Below, in pieces: positions 33,554 through 42,139 of a DNA stretch of 64,000 nucleotides (position 1 is its first letter; the number at the start of each line of letters is the position of its first letter). The stretch comes from an uncultured Hungatella sp. (GTDB lineage: Bacteria; Bacillota; Clostridia; Lachnospirales; Lachnospiraceae). Location of the stretch: assembly GCA_947089145.1 (NCBI GenBank), contig CAMUJH010000020.1:1-64000 (forward strand), written 5' to 3'. A program made the translations under genes and the position numbers. The notes beneath the pieces were generated by a model, which made no database searches, was not told where the DNA came from, and was given only the letters and a program-made list of their open reading frames with translations.

Positions 33554-35777
33554 ATGTTTCATCTTCCTTTCTAATCTTCAGTGTAACTAAATCAATAGGC
33601 AGTCCAATACTGATTCCCGTTTTACAGCCATCCTGCAGGACTTGTATCTGTCCCCCCATAAGATCTTCAAACAAAAGCTTCATGGAATAAAATCCATATT
33701 TGCTCCCTTCCTTTTTGGTAGACTTACCGTGTTCCAACCCATCCCTTATGGAAATCTCTGCTTTCTTTGCCGCCGCTTTATCCCAATATATGGAATAGCA
33801 GTCTAATATGACCGTTCTTTCTTCTACGGCCTTCACATCAAGCATAAATCGAAACTTGCTTTCCATCTCTTCGTTCATCCGCAGGGCTTCCATATAGTCA
33901 AATGCATTGTTTACGATTTCCGACACCGTGGTCTCAAAAAGCGTGCTCTGAACTATAATCATGATGTTCTGTTCCTCATTGACATATTGTATCATCTGCT
34001 TATACTGCGGTCTGTAGCAGACAAAATTGTCTATTCCCGTTCTTATAAGCTGGTCCAGAGAACGCCATTGCTTTTCAGATCTGGATTCAACCAAAGTCTG
34101 GGTCACCGCTTCCTTAATATGGGCCACCACGTTGGCAAAGGTTTCCAGACGCCGGTTGACTTCAGACAGTATTTCCCGCCCCTCCTGCTGGTTAACCTGT
34201 ATGTTTTCACATAACAGCCTTAAGCGGTCTATGGTATCCTGATCCGGAAGATCATTTTTAAATTTATGTAAAATACTTTTATAAGTAAAGCCTTGTATTT
34301 CCGTTTTTAAATATGCGGTATATTTCCCGTTGATCTTTTCAATCTCGGCATTAAAAATATCTATGATCCCGCTTAATTCGCCTGAAATCTGTTCAAAATC
34401 ATTCAGAACGATCCCGTACATGGCTATGATTCTGTCCTGGGAAAAGGAAACCCCCTTTCGGACAATGTCAATACTCTGCTTGGAAAACTCAATCAGTTTT
34501 TTATAAATATCTTTGCGGCGTTTAATCAGTCCTATCTTCGTGGCACTATCCACAATATCAGGCATAACATTGGACCACTCAACCACTTCTTTTATAATTT
34601 CGTTTTCCAATACCAGCTGGTTTCCGCTCGATGCAAGTTCAATGGCCTTTTTGCTGGTTTCAATATATTTGCCGTAATTTTTTTCCCGTTTAAAAAAGTC
34701 CGCTTCGGCCATATAAGAACGGATGACCGTCTTTATGTCATTATATTTATATGCTACGCTGCGTCCCCTGGCAAGCTCCCTAAATGCCTCCTCCCGAGTT
34801 CTTGTGCGATCCAAAAACTTAAGACGGCTAAGCTGTACGGATCGTATTCCGGCTCCCACTTCTTCCATGGGGTTCTTTTCCAGATCCTCTATGACATTTT
34901 TCAAAAATTCTATGTCTCTTGGCAGGCCGGAATCCGCATATTCATGATTATCCTGATACTTCATGAGCAGCTCATGAATGTAGGCCCTTCCGCCCATTCC
35001 TCCAAATGTCTCCTTAGACTCAACAAAAAAGCTCTCTGCTTTCTCGTAGTCCTGCTGGTCTCTGTAAATCTGTCCTAAAGTATCACAGCAGATAAACGCA
35101 TATTTTTTCTCTTCCACTGATTTGTATGGACAATGCTCATGTATAATTGCATAGGCTTCCTCCACATAAAACTTCGCAAATTCAATCTGCTTAAGATAAT
35201 TTCGGTATACTTTCCCAATCTTCAGAAGCAGTTCTACTCTTTGGAGCCAATCGTCTGGGCCATTAAGTTCCAGACATTCATAATATACACGCAGAGCGTT
35301 CCTGAAATCTCCCGTGTTGCGGTAGGACTTTGCCGCCTCTTTCATAAGAGGCATCTGTTTTTCAGGGCCCAGCCTTGTCCACAGGCTGCTTTCTCTCAGG
35401 ATTTCATATTGATTTGTGCAATCCTGAAACGCTCCCACAACCCGGTAGCTGAAAAAGCATTCTCTAATAATCTTTATGGAATCTTCCAGCTCATCTGTAT
35501 CTTCAGCCAGTTTATCAATGGTTTCTCTGGAAAGATAACACCAGCAAAGATACTGATGCACCAAAAACAGATCCACCAGCTTCTGTCTGTCATTATGTTC
35601 TTCATCGAGAAGCAGGCAGTCACACAGATACTGATAAGCCTCCACATAGCTGTCGGAAGTATCGTATTCCTGCTCTTTGTTTAAGTCAAGCCTTATGTCT
35701 TTTAAAGCGTATGTTCCGCCGTCGTCGATCTTCGTCTCTACGATCTGGTCGAAGATATCGTTAATGCTCACTTTCAT
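33546..35777 (-). CDS. TPR-repeat protein with C-terminal histidine-kinase-like ATPase
   Basis: 743 residues, cytoplasmic. Residues 40-400 are alpha-helical with TPR-like pairs (for example YRNTGDFRNALRVYYECLE and IYRDQQDYEKAESFF). A helical segment at 495-560 contains LHKFKNDL, where His504 could be a DHp phospho-acceptor (H-x-x-x-N). Residues 590-730 form a GHKL ATPase with N box SEIVNNAFDYME and a glycine region EGSKYGFYSMKLLFEDL, then GISIGLPI. It is therefore a probable TPR-regulated histidine kinase. It is first in an operon that also encodes a receiver-phosphoesterase. The kinase role is inferred. Confidence 0.78.
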   Translation of the reverse strand: MKVSINDIFDQIVETKIDDGGTYALKDIRLDLNKEQEYDTSDSYVEAYQYLCDCLLLDEEHNDRQKLVDLFLVHQYLCWCYLSRETIDKLAEDTDELEDSIKIIRECFFSYRVVGAFQDCTNQYEILRESSLWTRLGPEKQMPLMKEAAKSYRNTGDFRNALRVYYECLELNGPDDWLQRVELLLKIGKVYRNYLKQIEFAKFYVEEAYAIIHEHCPYKSVEEKKYAFICCDTLGQIYRDQQDYEKAESFFVESKETFGGMGGRAYIHELLMKYQDNHEYADSGLPRDIEFLKNVIEDLEKNPMEEVGAGIRSVQLSRLKFLDRTRTREEAFRELARGRSVAYKYNDIKTVIRSYMAEADFFKREKNYGKYIETSKKAIELASSGNQLVLENEIIKEVVEWSNVMPDIVDSATKIGLIKRRKDIYKKLIEFSKQSIDIVRKGVSFSQDRIIAMYGIVLNDFEQISGELSGIIDIFNAEIEKINGKYTAYLKTEIQGFTYKSILHKFKNDLPDQDTIDRLRLLCENIQVNQQEGREILSEVNRRLETFANVVAHIKEAVTQTLVESRSEKQWRSLDQLIRTGIDNFVCYRPQYKQMIQYVNEEQNIMIIVQSTLFETTVSEIVNNAFDYMEALRMNEEMESKFRFMLDVKAVEERTVILDCYSIYWDKAAAKKAEISIRDGLEHGKSTKKEGSKYGFYSMKLLFEDLMGGQIQVLQDGCKTGISIGLPIDLVTLKIRKEDETYE

Positions 35778-35923
35778 TGCAATTATCCCCCAAGTATTTC
35801 TGACAGTACTGCTGGAAGCTCTATGCGCCTGGATTTAAGAGACGAACTATGTCAAAAATACGCATTTAAAATGTATGAAAAATTCCACAAATATCTGCCA
35901 GCAAAATGCATAAATTTTTTAAT

Positions 35924-35951
35924 ATTATAATAAATCTGGCAGATGCGTCAA
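35924..35951 (-). promoter_or_regulatory. Promoter and inverted repeat of the five-gene operon
   Basis: Minus strand: TTGACG (35951-35946), 16-nt spacer, TATAAT (35929-35924). A 9-bp inverted repeat, CTGGCAGAT (35936-35944) in the spacer and ATCTGCCAG (35893-35901) downstream, brackets the -10 and start region, so it may be an operator. The 5' leader is about 140 nt. The remainder of the 343-bp divergent gap (35778-36120) is AT-rich with no ORF recognised; the LytTR gene's ribosome site AGGAGG is at its right edge. Confidence 0.7.
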
Positions 35952-36120
35952 CCCTATGAGCACAAACCGGCATAAATCGACATAAAACTCTGCAAATTGT
36001 GAAATCCAAAGGCCGTCTCGCTTTGTTCGGTTTCTCTTTTAAACTATTTATATGGATATGGAAAATGAGTATAGAAACGATTATACTTATGATAACAGTT
36101 AAGAATCAGGAGGACAGATA

Positions 36121-36861
36121 ATGACATTACAGACCATTAATGTGGGAATTTGTGATGATGAAGCCTTTGACCGGAACCGAATAAAGGAAGCCGTTGAAAA
36201 CCATGCCGCTGTCCTGACAAAAGATGTCCGGTTTCATATCCGTCTCTTCCCCAGCGCACAGGCTCTGACTGAAGCGAATCTTGTATCGGCTTTTGACCTG
36301 GTCTTTCTTGACATCGTGATGCCCGGGGAAGACGGATTCCAGCTGGCGAGGCATTTATGCGCCGGAAAGGTTCTGCCGCGGATCATATTCGTCTCAAACC
36401 ACGATAATCTGATCTTTGATTCCCAGGAATACCTGCCCTTCTGGTTCGTAAGGAAAGGCCAGCTGGAAAGGGACATTCGCCTGGCCCTGGCAAAGTATCT
36501 GGAACTGGTGTCTGTCAGGAAAATCAGCTATAAACTTAAAAACGGGTTCGGATATCGGGAGATTCTGCTGGCTGATATGGTATACATTGAATGCAGCGGA
36601 CATGAACTTACTGTAAAGATGAAGGACGGAAGCTGCTACCAGATATACGGCAGCCTGAAATCCATGGAAGACGAGCTGAGTCCCTTAGGGTTTATACGGG
36701 TACACCGCAACTTTCTCGTCAACCAGGCATACGTGGCGGACGTGGCCCAAAGAGATATTCTCCTGCTGGACGGGATCGAAATCCCTGTTGGAAAAGACCG
36801 GAAAAAGGCTGTTGCGGAAGCCATGGTTCTGTATAGAAGACGGCTCCATGGCATTCCGTGA
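36121..36861 (+). CDS. LytTR-family response regulator
   Basis: 246 residues: receiver domain (acidic DDE near residue 13, phospho-acceptor in VFLDIVMPGEDGF) and a C-terminal LytTR DNA-binding domain (VYIECSGHELTV, then FIRVHRNFLVN). AgrA/VirR-type regulators normally pair with a histidine kinase, but none is adjacent. It faces away from the five-gene operon and towards the polysaccharide operon, so it may control either; that is inference. AGGAGG precedes the ATG. Confidence 0.93.
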   Translation: MTLQTINVGICDDEAFDRNRIKEAVENHAAVLTKDVRFHIRLFPSAQALTEANLVSAFDLVFLDIVMPGEDGFQLARHLCAGKVLPRIIFVSNHDNLIFDSQEYLPFWFVRKGQLERDIRLALAKYLELVSVRKISYKLKNGFGYREILLADMVYIECSGHELTVKMKDGSCYQIYGSLKSMEDELSPLGFIRVHRNFLVNQAYVADVAQRDILLLDGIEIPVGKDRKKAVAEAMVLYRRRLHGIP

Positions 36862-36888
36862 GTACGTAGGGGGGTATCGCTTACACTT

Positions 36889-38388
36889 TTACAAAGAATC
36901 TTTCCGCAGCATTCTCACTGCTGATGCAATGACAAAGTATGTGACTATTGCCAATGGCAGTCCCGTAATATAACAAAGTGAGCGAACCGCTTTAGCACCG
37001 CCTACCTGTACCAAAGCAAAAGCAACTGCGGCAGCAACTGCAGCCCAGACAATACGCAGCCATCTGGGCGCAAGGCTCTGACCGCCATTTTGTTTTGCCG
37101 TCATCTCTGCGGCAGAAAACGCACTTGAATCCATTGTAGTGGCCAAAAATACAAAAGAAATAATAAGCAGAATGATCATCATGACCTTTGGAATTGGCAT
37201 AGTTTGAAGAATCGCAAGAATGGCTCCCCCTTCATCGCCATTTGCAAGAAACTCTGCAATATTCAATTTTTCAGTTACTTGCAGATTCATGCTGTAGTTT
37301 CCAAAGGTAGCCATTGCAACCCAACATCCAAGCGTGCAGAGAACCATCTGTCCAATAACAATTTCTTTCAGTCTTCTGCCCTTGGAGATTCTTGCATTAA
37401 AAACACCCATCAGCGGCATATAGACAAAATAGCAGGCCCAATAGCCAATTGTCCATCCCTTTACAAACGTCCCGTTTCCAAAGGGATCGGTATATGTACC
37501 CATCCGTATATAATTGCTTATGAACAAGCCTATTGTGTTAATTTCCGCAGACAGTGATTTAAAAATTCCAGATCCGATGCCAAAAATAAACATAAAGATA
37601 AAGGCCATGGCGATATTTATATTGCTAAGTTTCTTGATTCCTTTCTGTAATCCAATATATACGCTAGTACCAAAAATCAATACCCAGATTAGAAGGATTG
37701 CTGCCTGGATATATGAACGGTAGATATCGGGAACTCCAAAAATATTTTCGACAAGAGCCACAAGCAGCGGCATGCCTGTTCCGATGGATACAACCGGAGC
37801 AATTACGGCGCCAAGTACAGAAAGCATATCTGCCATGTATCCTATAGCCTTGCTTCCTTTCCACTTAAAATCTGCAGTAATCGCTTCACTTATTGCACTG
37901 CGTTCTGCATTCCGATTATAGAGAACATAGCCAATTGCTATAGTGACTGGAACATATATGCACCACGCATTTGGGCCCCAGTGGAAATGGGCATACATCT
38001 GTCCATATTCATACGCCTGAGTAGTCAACGGCTCAATCTGATAAGGCGCCTGTGCCGCACAGTAAACCGGCTCAAGAAAACCATAGACAACCAGCCATGC
38101 GCCACAGCTTGTTGTGAACATCATCCCAGCCCAGGATGCCGTGTTAAACGCAGGTTTGCAATTCTCCCCTCCCAGCCGTATATCCTTGTAAGGGCCAAAC
38201 AGAATCCAAAGGGAAAATAGGAGACAGCAAATATCAGTTAAGACAAAAATCCATCCAAATTTTCCAATGCAAAAATCATATGCGGCATCAACAGACTGCT
38301 GAACCTTGGATAAATTCGTTGCCACAAGGAAGATGACGGCAATTATAATTATTAGAACTGGATAAAATAACTTTTTCTCGAGTTTCAT
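36889..38388 (-). CDS. BCCT-family (choline/carnitine/betaine-type) transporter
   Basis: About 499 residues with twelve hydrophobic segments. BCCT features include the helix-3/4 segment GFLEPVYCAAQAP, the HFHWGPNAW region and the SFVFLATTMDSSAFSAAE region. It probably imports a quaternary ammonium compound. As the last gene of the polysaccharide operon, next to LicD- and cytidylyltransferase-type genes, it may supply choline or a similar headgroup, as LicB does elsewhere. ATG 38388 follows AAGGGG; the ATG at 38412 overlaps the previous stop. Confidence 0.88.
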   Translation of the reverse strand: MKLEKKLFYPVLIIIIAVIFLVATNLSKVQQSVDAAYDFCIGKFGWIFVLTDICCLLFSLWILFGPYKDIRLGGENCKPAFNTASWAGMMFTTSCGAWLVVYGFLEPVYCAAQAPYQIEPLTTQAYEYGQMYAHFHWGPNAWCIYVPVTIAIGYVLYNRNAERSAISEAITADFKWKGSKAIGYMADMLSVLGAVIAPVVSIGTGMPLLVALVENIFGVPDIYRSYIQAAILLIWVLIFGTSVYIGLQKGIKKLSNINIAMAFIFMFIFGIGSGIFKSLSAEINTIGLFISNYIRMGTYTDPFGNGTFVKGWTIGYWACYFVYMPLMGVFNARISKGRRLKEIVIGQMVLCTLGCWVAMATFGNYSMNLQVTEKLNIAEFLANGDEGGAILAILQTMPIPKVMMIILLIISFVFLATTMDSSAFSAAEMTAKQNGGQSLAPRWLRIVWAAVAAAVAFALVQVGGAKAVRSLCYITGLPLAIVTYFVIASAVRMLRKDSL

Positions 38389-38411
38389 TTTTCGTATTCC
38401 CCTTATTACCA

Positions 38412-39608
38412 TTATGCTTCAACTATAAAGTCTATCATTGCTAAAGCCGTCTCTGCCGCTTTTACTGCTGCTTCTGCAGTATCCATTTGAGCAATCACAT
38501 ATCCTAACCTATCGGAACTTTTTCTTAACGGAGTTGCTTCCATGCCTATGCCTTTCAAAATACCAACTTCTTGGATTCCTTCGACTTTTTTCGCACGATC
38601 CAAGCCGATAATATTCTTTATTTTTCCAACTCTTTCTCTCATAAAATATCTTACACAAGATCCCTTATTAAAACTGGGAGTCACGTCAATGGGTTCGCCA
38701 AGAGCAATCTTCACAACATTTCCCGGCATATCAACTCCAGTAGACAGAGGTACCATCCGAGTCGTCATAAAGTCGCCGGCCAGCCTTACTCCAATCTCTA
38801 CTACTTTTGGGCCTTCTGATGTTACAATCATCTCTGTACATGAAGAACCTTGGTAGTTTTCTACAGCCATATTTGCATTAATAGCAATTTTATATATTTC
38901 CTCCTGCATATCCCTATTGAGTATAGATGGCTGGCTATATCCACAATCGGTAAAATACGGAGGTTCCTTGTGCATCTGATCTGTAATTTGAATAGGATGG
39001 CAGATTCCACTAGAGTTCAAAGTTTCGACGCAAATTTCTAATCCCTTCATGCATTCCTCTATGAGTAACTGGCCAGTTCCGGAAAACCCAATGCAGTAAT
39101 CATATGCGAAGTCAATTTCTTCAGCATTTTTCAAATCTTTCAGCATATAAATGCCACGGCTCCCAGAACTATCCGCTGCTTTTACGACACACCTGTTCTC
39201 AAAATTCAACAAAGCTTCCGTATACGCATCCTTTGATTTTACAATATAGAATTCCGGAACCGGTACTCCTCGTTCTTTTAGCCTCAATCTCATTGCCGCC
39301 TTGTTTGTCCCCATAAAGGCCGCCTCTTCACTAATCCCAGGAAGATTCATCTTTGTTGAAACATATGCAGTCGACCGCACCCCGGCGTCAACTGAAGCAA
39401 GAATGCCGTTTATTTGATATTTTTGAGCCAGTTCAAGAATCTTTTCTTTGTCCGCAATGCTGCTATATTCTTTAATTACCCCCCCTATAGTGAATCCTGG
39501 AGAGTGTTTGTCTTGATCAACAACTACTGCCTTATGGCCCATTGCAATAGCACTCTGAATTACTGGAATTTCAGACATGCCTGCGCCAAGGATCATTACT
39601 GATTTCAT
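38412..39608 (-). CDS. ATP-grasp ligase, contains an in-frame G7 tract
   Basis: 398 residues of the ATP-grasp superfamily (biotin-carboxylase / carbamoyl-phosphate-like ligases): N-terminal Rossmann-like region (GAGMSEIPVIQSAIAMGHK), ATP-binding central domain with CVVKAADSSGSRGIY and the metal-binding VVEIGVRLAGDF. It should join a carboxylate to an amine or thiol; substrate unknown. The codons for IGGV near residue 41 contain G7 (39479-39485) followed by TA. In the window the frame is open, but one slipped base would truncate the protein early. Confidence 0.85.
   Translation of the reverse strand: MKSVMILGAGMSEIPVIQSAIAMGHKAVVVDQDKHSPGFTIGGVIKEYSSIADKEKILELAQKYQINGILASVDAGVRSTAYVSTKMNLPGISEEAAFMGTNKAAMRLRLKERGVPVPEFYIVKSKDAYTEALLNFENRCVVKAADSSGSRGIYMLKDLKNAEEIDFAYDYCIGFSGTGQLLIEECMKGLEICVETLNSSGICHPIQITDQMHKEPPYFTDCGYSQPSILNRDMQEEIYKIAINANMAVENYQGSSCTEMIVTSEGPKVVEIGVRLAGDFMTTRMVPLSTGVDMPGNVVKIALGEPIDVTPSFNKGSCVRYFMRERVGKIKNIIGLDRAKKVEGIQEVGILKGIGMEATPLRKSSDRLGYVIAQMDTAEAAVKAAETALAMIDFIVEA
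39479..39485 (-). repeat. Poly-G tract G7 in ATP-grasp gene (frame open)
   Basis: Seven G on the coding strand, read ATA GGG GGG GTA. Early position in the gene means that any +1 or -1 slip removes nearly the whole enzyme. Confidence 0.9.
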
Positions 39609-39649
39609 GCTCTTTTGCTCCTCTCGATTCCATTCTGTTTATACCACAA

Positions 39650-40966
39650 TCACGCCCTTTTTGAAAAGCATTCTTCCATAGCCCTTGTTATACCCTTAGT
39701 AACCTGACGGCTTATGAAAAAGTCAGGCTTTCCGTTCCGTACAGCATTTGCCAGTTCTACAAGTTCATGCCGGATGCCTTCACCTTCCAGCTGGTAAAAA
39801 TATCTTTTATTATCGGCTGGATTTTCATAGCGTATCTCAAAATAATCCGTTTTCCACCATGGCGCAGGGACATAAACATAACCTTTGGTTCCTGATACTA
39901 TCAACTCTCCTTCGGATTTAACTCCTGTACCTGCCTTGATTGTTGCTACTGCTTCCGGATAAGCAAAATCCAGTTTCGTATAAATGTCACTTGACATTTC
40001 CCCTTTCAACCAGAAAACATTCATCCTATCATATTCGGTTCCCAATATCTGGAATACTGGAAGAAGCGCTGTAGGCCCCCATGCCTCCAGCGCTCCCCAC
40101 TTCTTACTGCCGATGACGTTTTCTTCTGAAGTCAGGCTTGTGCAAGTAGCGTCTACAGATACTATCTTTCCAATTTTTCCGCCTTTCAGGAGAAGAAGCA
40201 TTCTGGAAAAAGCCGTTATGTATGCTGTTCTGATTGCCTCCATAAAAATACACTTGTTTTCTTTAGCTGTATAGATTAAATCCTCATATTCAGCTACGGT
40301 CATTGCAACAGGGCTTTCGCACAAAACATGCTTACCTTTCATAAGAGCCTTTTTACATTCTTTGAAGTGGGTGTGAGGATGTGAATGTAAATAGACAGCA
40401 TCCACGCTTTCAAGCAATACATCGTATTCGTCTGTATAGAGTTCTACTTCTTTTCTTAGTCCCACAACAGTTTCTAAAGATGGCGCACACACGCCTACAA
40501 CCCTGACAGTATTTACATATTTTGACTCATGGTAAAATTTCTTTAGGAAAGGCGCATAGCCAACAAGCCCCAGACGTAATGCTGACATTTTACTTCTTAT
40601 TTCTGTACTTGACACTCCTTCAGTCCGAGGAAGATAAACAACCTTACAGTATTCATTGAGATAGTCAAAATATCCAACCCAGTCAGAACCTACCGTAAAG
40701 ATATCAACATCATATCTTTTAATGTCGTCTATTTTCTGCCCTTCATATTCTTCTACGATAATTTTATCGGCCAAGCCAGTTGCCCTGACAGCCGCAATTC
40801 TGTCCTCCAGATGTTGCTGAACATTTATTTTTCCTCGGGTCTTATCAAAGTCTTCAGCCGTTACTCCAACAATAAGATAGTCCCCTAATTTTTTTGCCCT
40901 CTCTAAGAGTTTAATATGGCCATGATGGAACAGATCATACGTTCCATAAGTAATAACCTTTACCAT
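39650..40966 (-). CDS. Cytidylyltransferase fused to Gfo/Idh/MocA-type oxidoreductase
   Basis: 438 residues in two parts. Residues 1-130 are a TagD-like nucleotidyltransferase: GTYDLFHHGHIKLLERA (HxGH motif) and SSTEIRSKM. Residues 132-438 form a Gfo/Idh/MocA oxidoreductase: Rossmann start LRLGLVGYAP, CESPVAMTVAEYEDL (the EKP-like motif is altered) and C-terminal sheet. A CTP-activating and an NAD(P)-dependent step are thus joined, suggesting CDP-activation of a small polyol or amino-alcohol made by the second domain. It is 18 bp from the aminotransferase gene. Confidence 0.88.
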   Translation of the reverse strand: MVKVITYGTYDLFHHGHIKLLERAKKLGDYLIVGVTAEDFDKTRGKINVQQHLEDRIAAVRATGLADKIIVEEYEGQKIDDIKRYDVDIFTVGSDWVGYFDYLNEYCKVVYLPRTEGVSSTEIRSKMSALRLGLVGYAPFLKKFYHESKYVNTVRVVGVCAPSLETVVGLRKEVELYTDEYDVLLESVDAVYLHSHPHTHFKECKKALMKGKHVLCESPVAMTVAEYEDLIYTAKENKCIFMEAIRTAYITAFSRMLLLLKGGKIGKIVSVDATCTSLTSEENVIGSKKWGALEAWGPTALLPVFQILGTEYDRMNVFWLKGEMSSDIYTKLDFAYPEAVATIKAGTGVKSEGELIVSGTKGYVYVPAPWWKTDYFEIRYENPADNKRYFYQLEGEGIRHELVELANAVRNGKPDFFISRQVTKGITRAMEECFSKRA

Positions 40967-40984
40967 GATAATTTCCCCATTTAT

Positions 40985-42067
40985 TTAGAGTAGTCCCCGG
41001 CTTCGCATATCCCTCATAGCTTTAATTAATATATCGAAATCACTCTCGGCAAGAGCACCAATATGCCCTACCCTGAAAACGTTTTCTTTAAGCTCTCCGC
41101 CGTTTGGACAGATCCAAATTCCATATTCATTCTTCAATATTGTAAAAATATCATAAGCCGATCTTCCGTTTACAGGTCTAAGAGGAGTTATAGCATTGGA
41201 AAGGGAATCCGATATGATTTCAAAAGGAAATTTTTCCTCTTTAATCCGTTTTCTAAAATACTCAGCCAATCTGCCAATCCGATTAATTTCAGATTGTACG
41301 CCGCCAGCCAAGTCAATTTCTTTTAGCCTTGCATTAATCTGGCGCAATATCCCAACTGCGCAAGTAAACGGTGTTTGGCCACGCTCTCCGTTCTTTAATG
41401 CCAGCTTTAAGTCTAAATACAGTGCCTTTGGCTTATTGGAATACACCCGTTCAACTGCTGCGGAGGACATTGCAATCACTGAAATTCCCGGAGGACAGGC
41501 AAGCGCCTTCTGGGAACCAGTTATCATTGCCTGTACATTCAATTCTTCCATATTAAAAGGATCACAAAGAAAGGAACTAATAGAGTCTACAACCAGGAAG
41601 ATATCATTCCGTCTGCAAAAATCACTAATAAGATTAATATCATAGAGAACTCCTACACTGGTTTCATTCAAATTTACAAGGAACCCAGTAAAGCCTTGGC
41701 CATCGAATTCCGCAAGCTGTTCCGCTGTTATATTATGACCGAATTCCGGCTTAATTACCGCATGCGGGACTTCGTGAATCTCTAGTATCTCTACAAAACG
41801 ATGTCCAAAGCTTCCGCCGTCTATAACGAGCACTTTGTCTTTCGCTGTAAAAAAATTAATCACGGCAGCTTCCATAGATGCCGTGCCAGATCCAGTCATA
41901 AAGACCACTCTTCCATCATTACCCGCTTTTGCAAATTTTTTAATGAGATACTCATTTTCAATCATTACTTCTGAAAACTCAGGAGTTCTGAAATATGGTA
42001 CCTGCTCTGCTCCAACTGCACAAACAGTTTCACTGGACATAACCGGTCCAACTGTAAAATTAAGCAT
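40985..42067 (-). CDS. Class V aminotransferase, PhnW-like
   Basis: 360 residues, PLP-dependent fold type I of the serine-glyoxylate / 2-aminoethylphosphonate-pyruvate aminotransferase group. Features: N-terminal LNFTVGPVMSSE, FMTGSGTASMEAAV, and the PLP lysine in GSQKALACPPG with the preceding VDSISSF aspartate. PEP mutase and phosphonopyruvate decarboxylase are not in the window, so aminoethylphosphonate cannot be asserted. In this locus it may add the amino group of the headgroup transferred by LicD. Confidence 0.85.
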   Translation of the reverse strand: MLNFTVGPVMSSETVCAVGAEQVPYFRTPEFSEVMIENEYLIKKFAKAGNDGRVVFMTGSGTASMEAAVINFFTAKDKVLVIDGGSFGHRFVEILEIHEVPHAVIKPEFGHNITAEQLAEFDGQGFTGFLVNLNETSVGVLYDINLISDFCRRNDIFLVVDSISSFLCDPFNMEELNVQAMITGSQKALACPPGISVIAMSSAAVERVYSNKPKALYLDLKLALKNGERGQTPFTCAVGILRQINARLKEIDLAGGVQSEINRIGRLAEYFRKRIKEEKFPFEIISDSLSNAITPLRPVNGRSAYDIFTILKNEYGIWICPNGGELKENVFRVGHIGALAESDFDILIKAMRDMRSRGLL

Positions 42068-42139
42068 AATAAACCCTCTTTCGTTTGTCTATAACGATTT
42101 CTATGCAAATCCCAGAATGCATTCCGGTTTGATATCTGG

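Noticed and set aside
36869-36874. G6TA on the plus strand after the LytTR gene
   Set aside because: It lies beyond the stop codon of the regulator, whose C-terminus looks complete, so slippage would not change a protein.
42100-42130. Third copy of the dispersed repeat (shared cccagaatgcat)
   Set aside because: Similarity is limited to about 12 bases and the other conserved blocks are missing.
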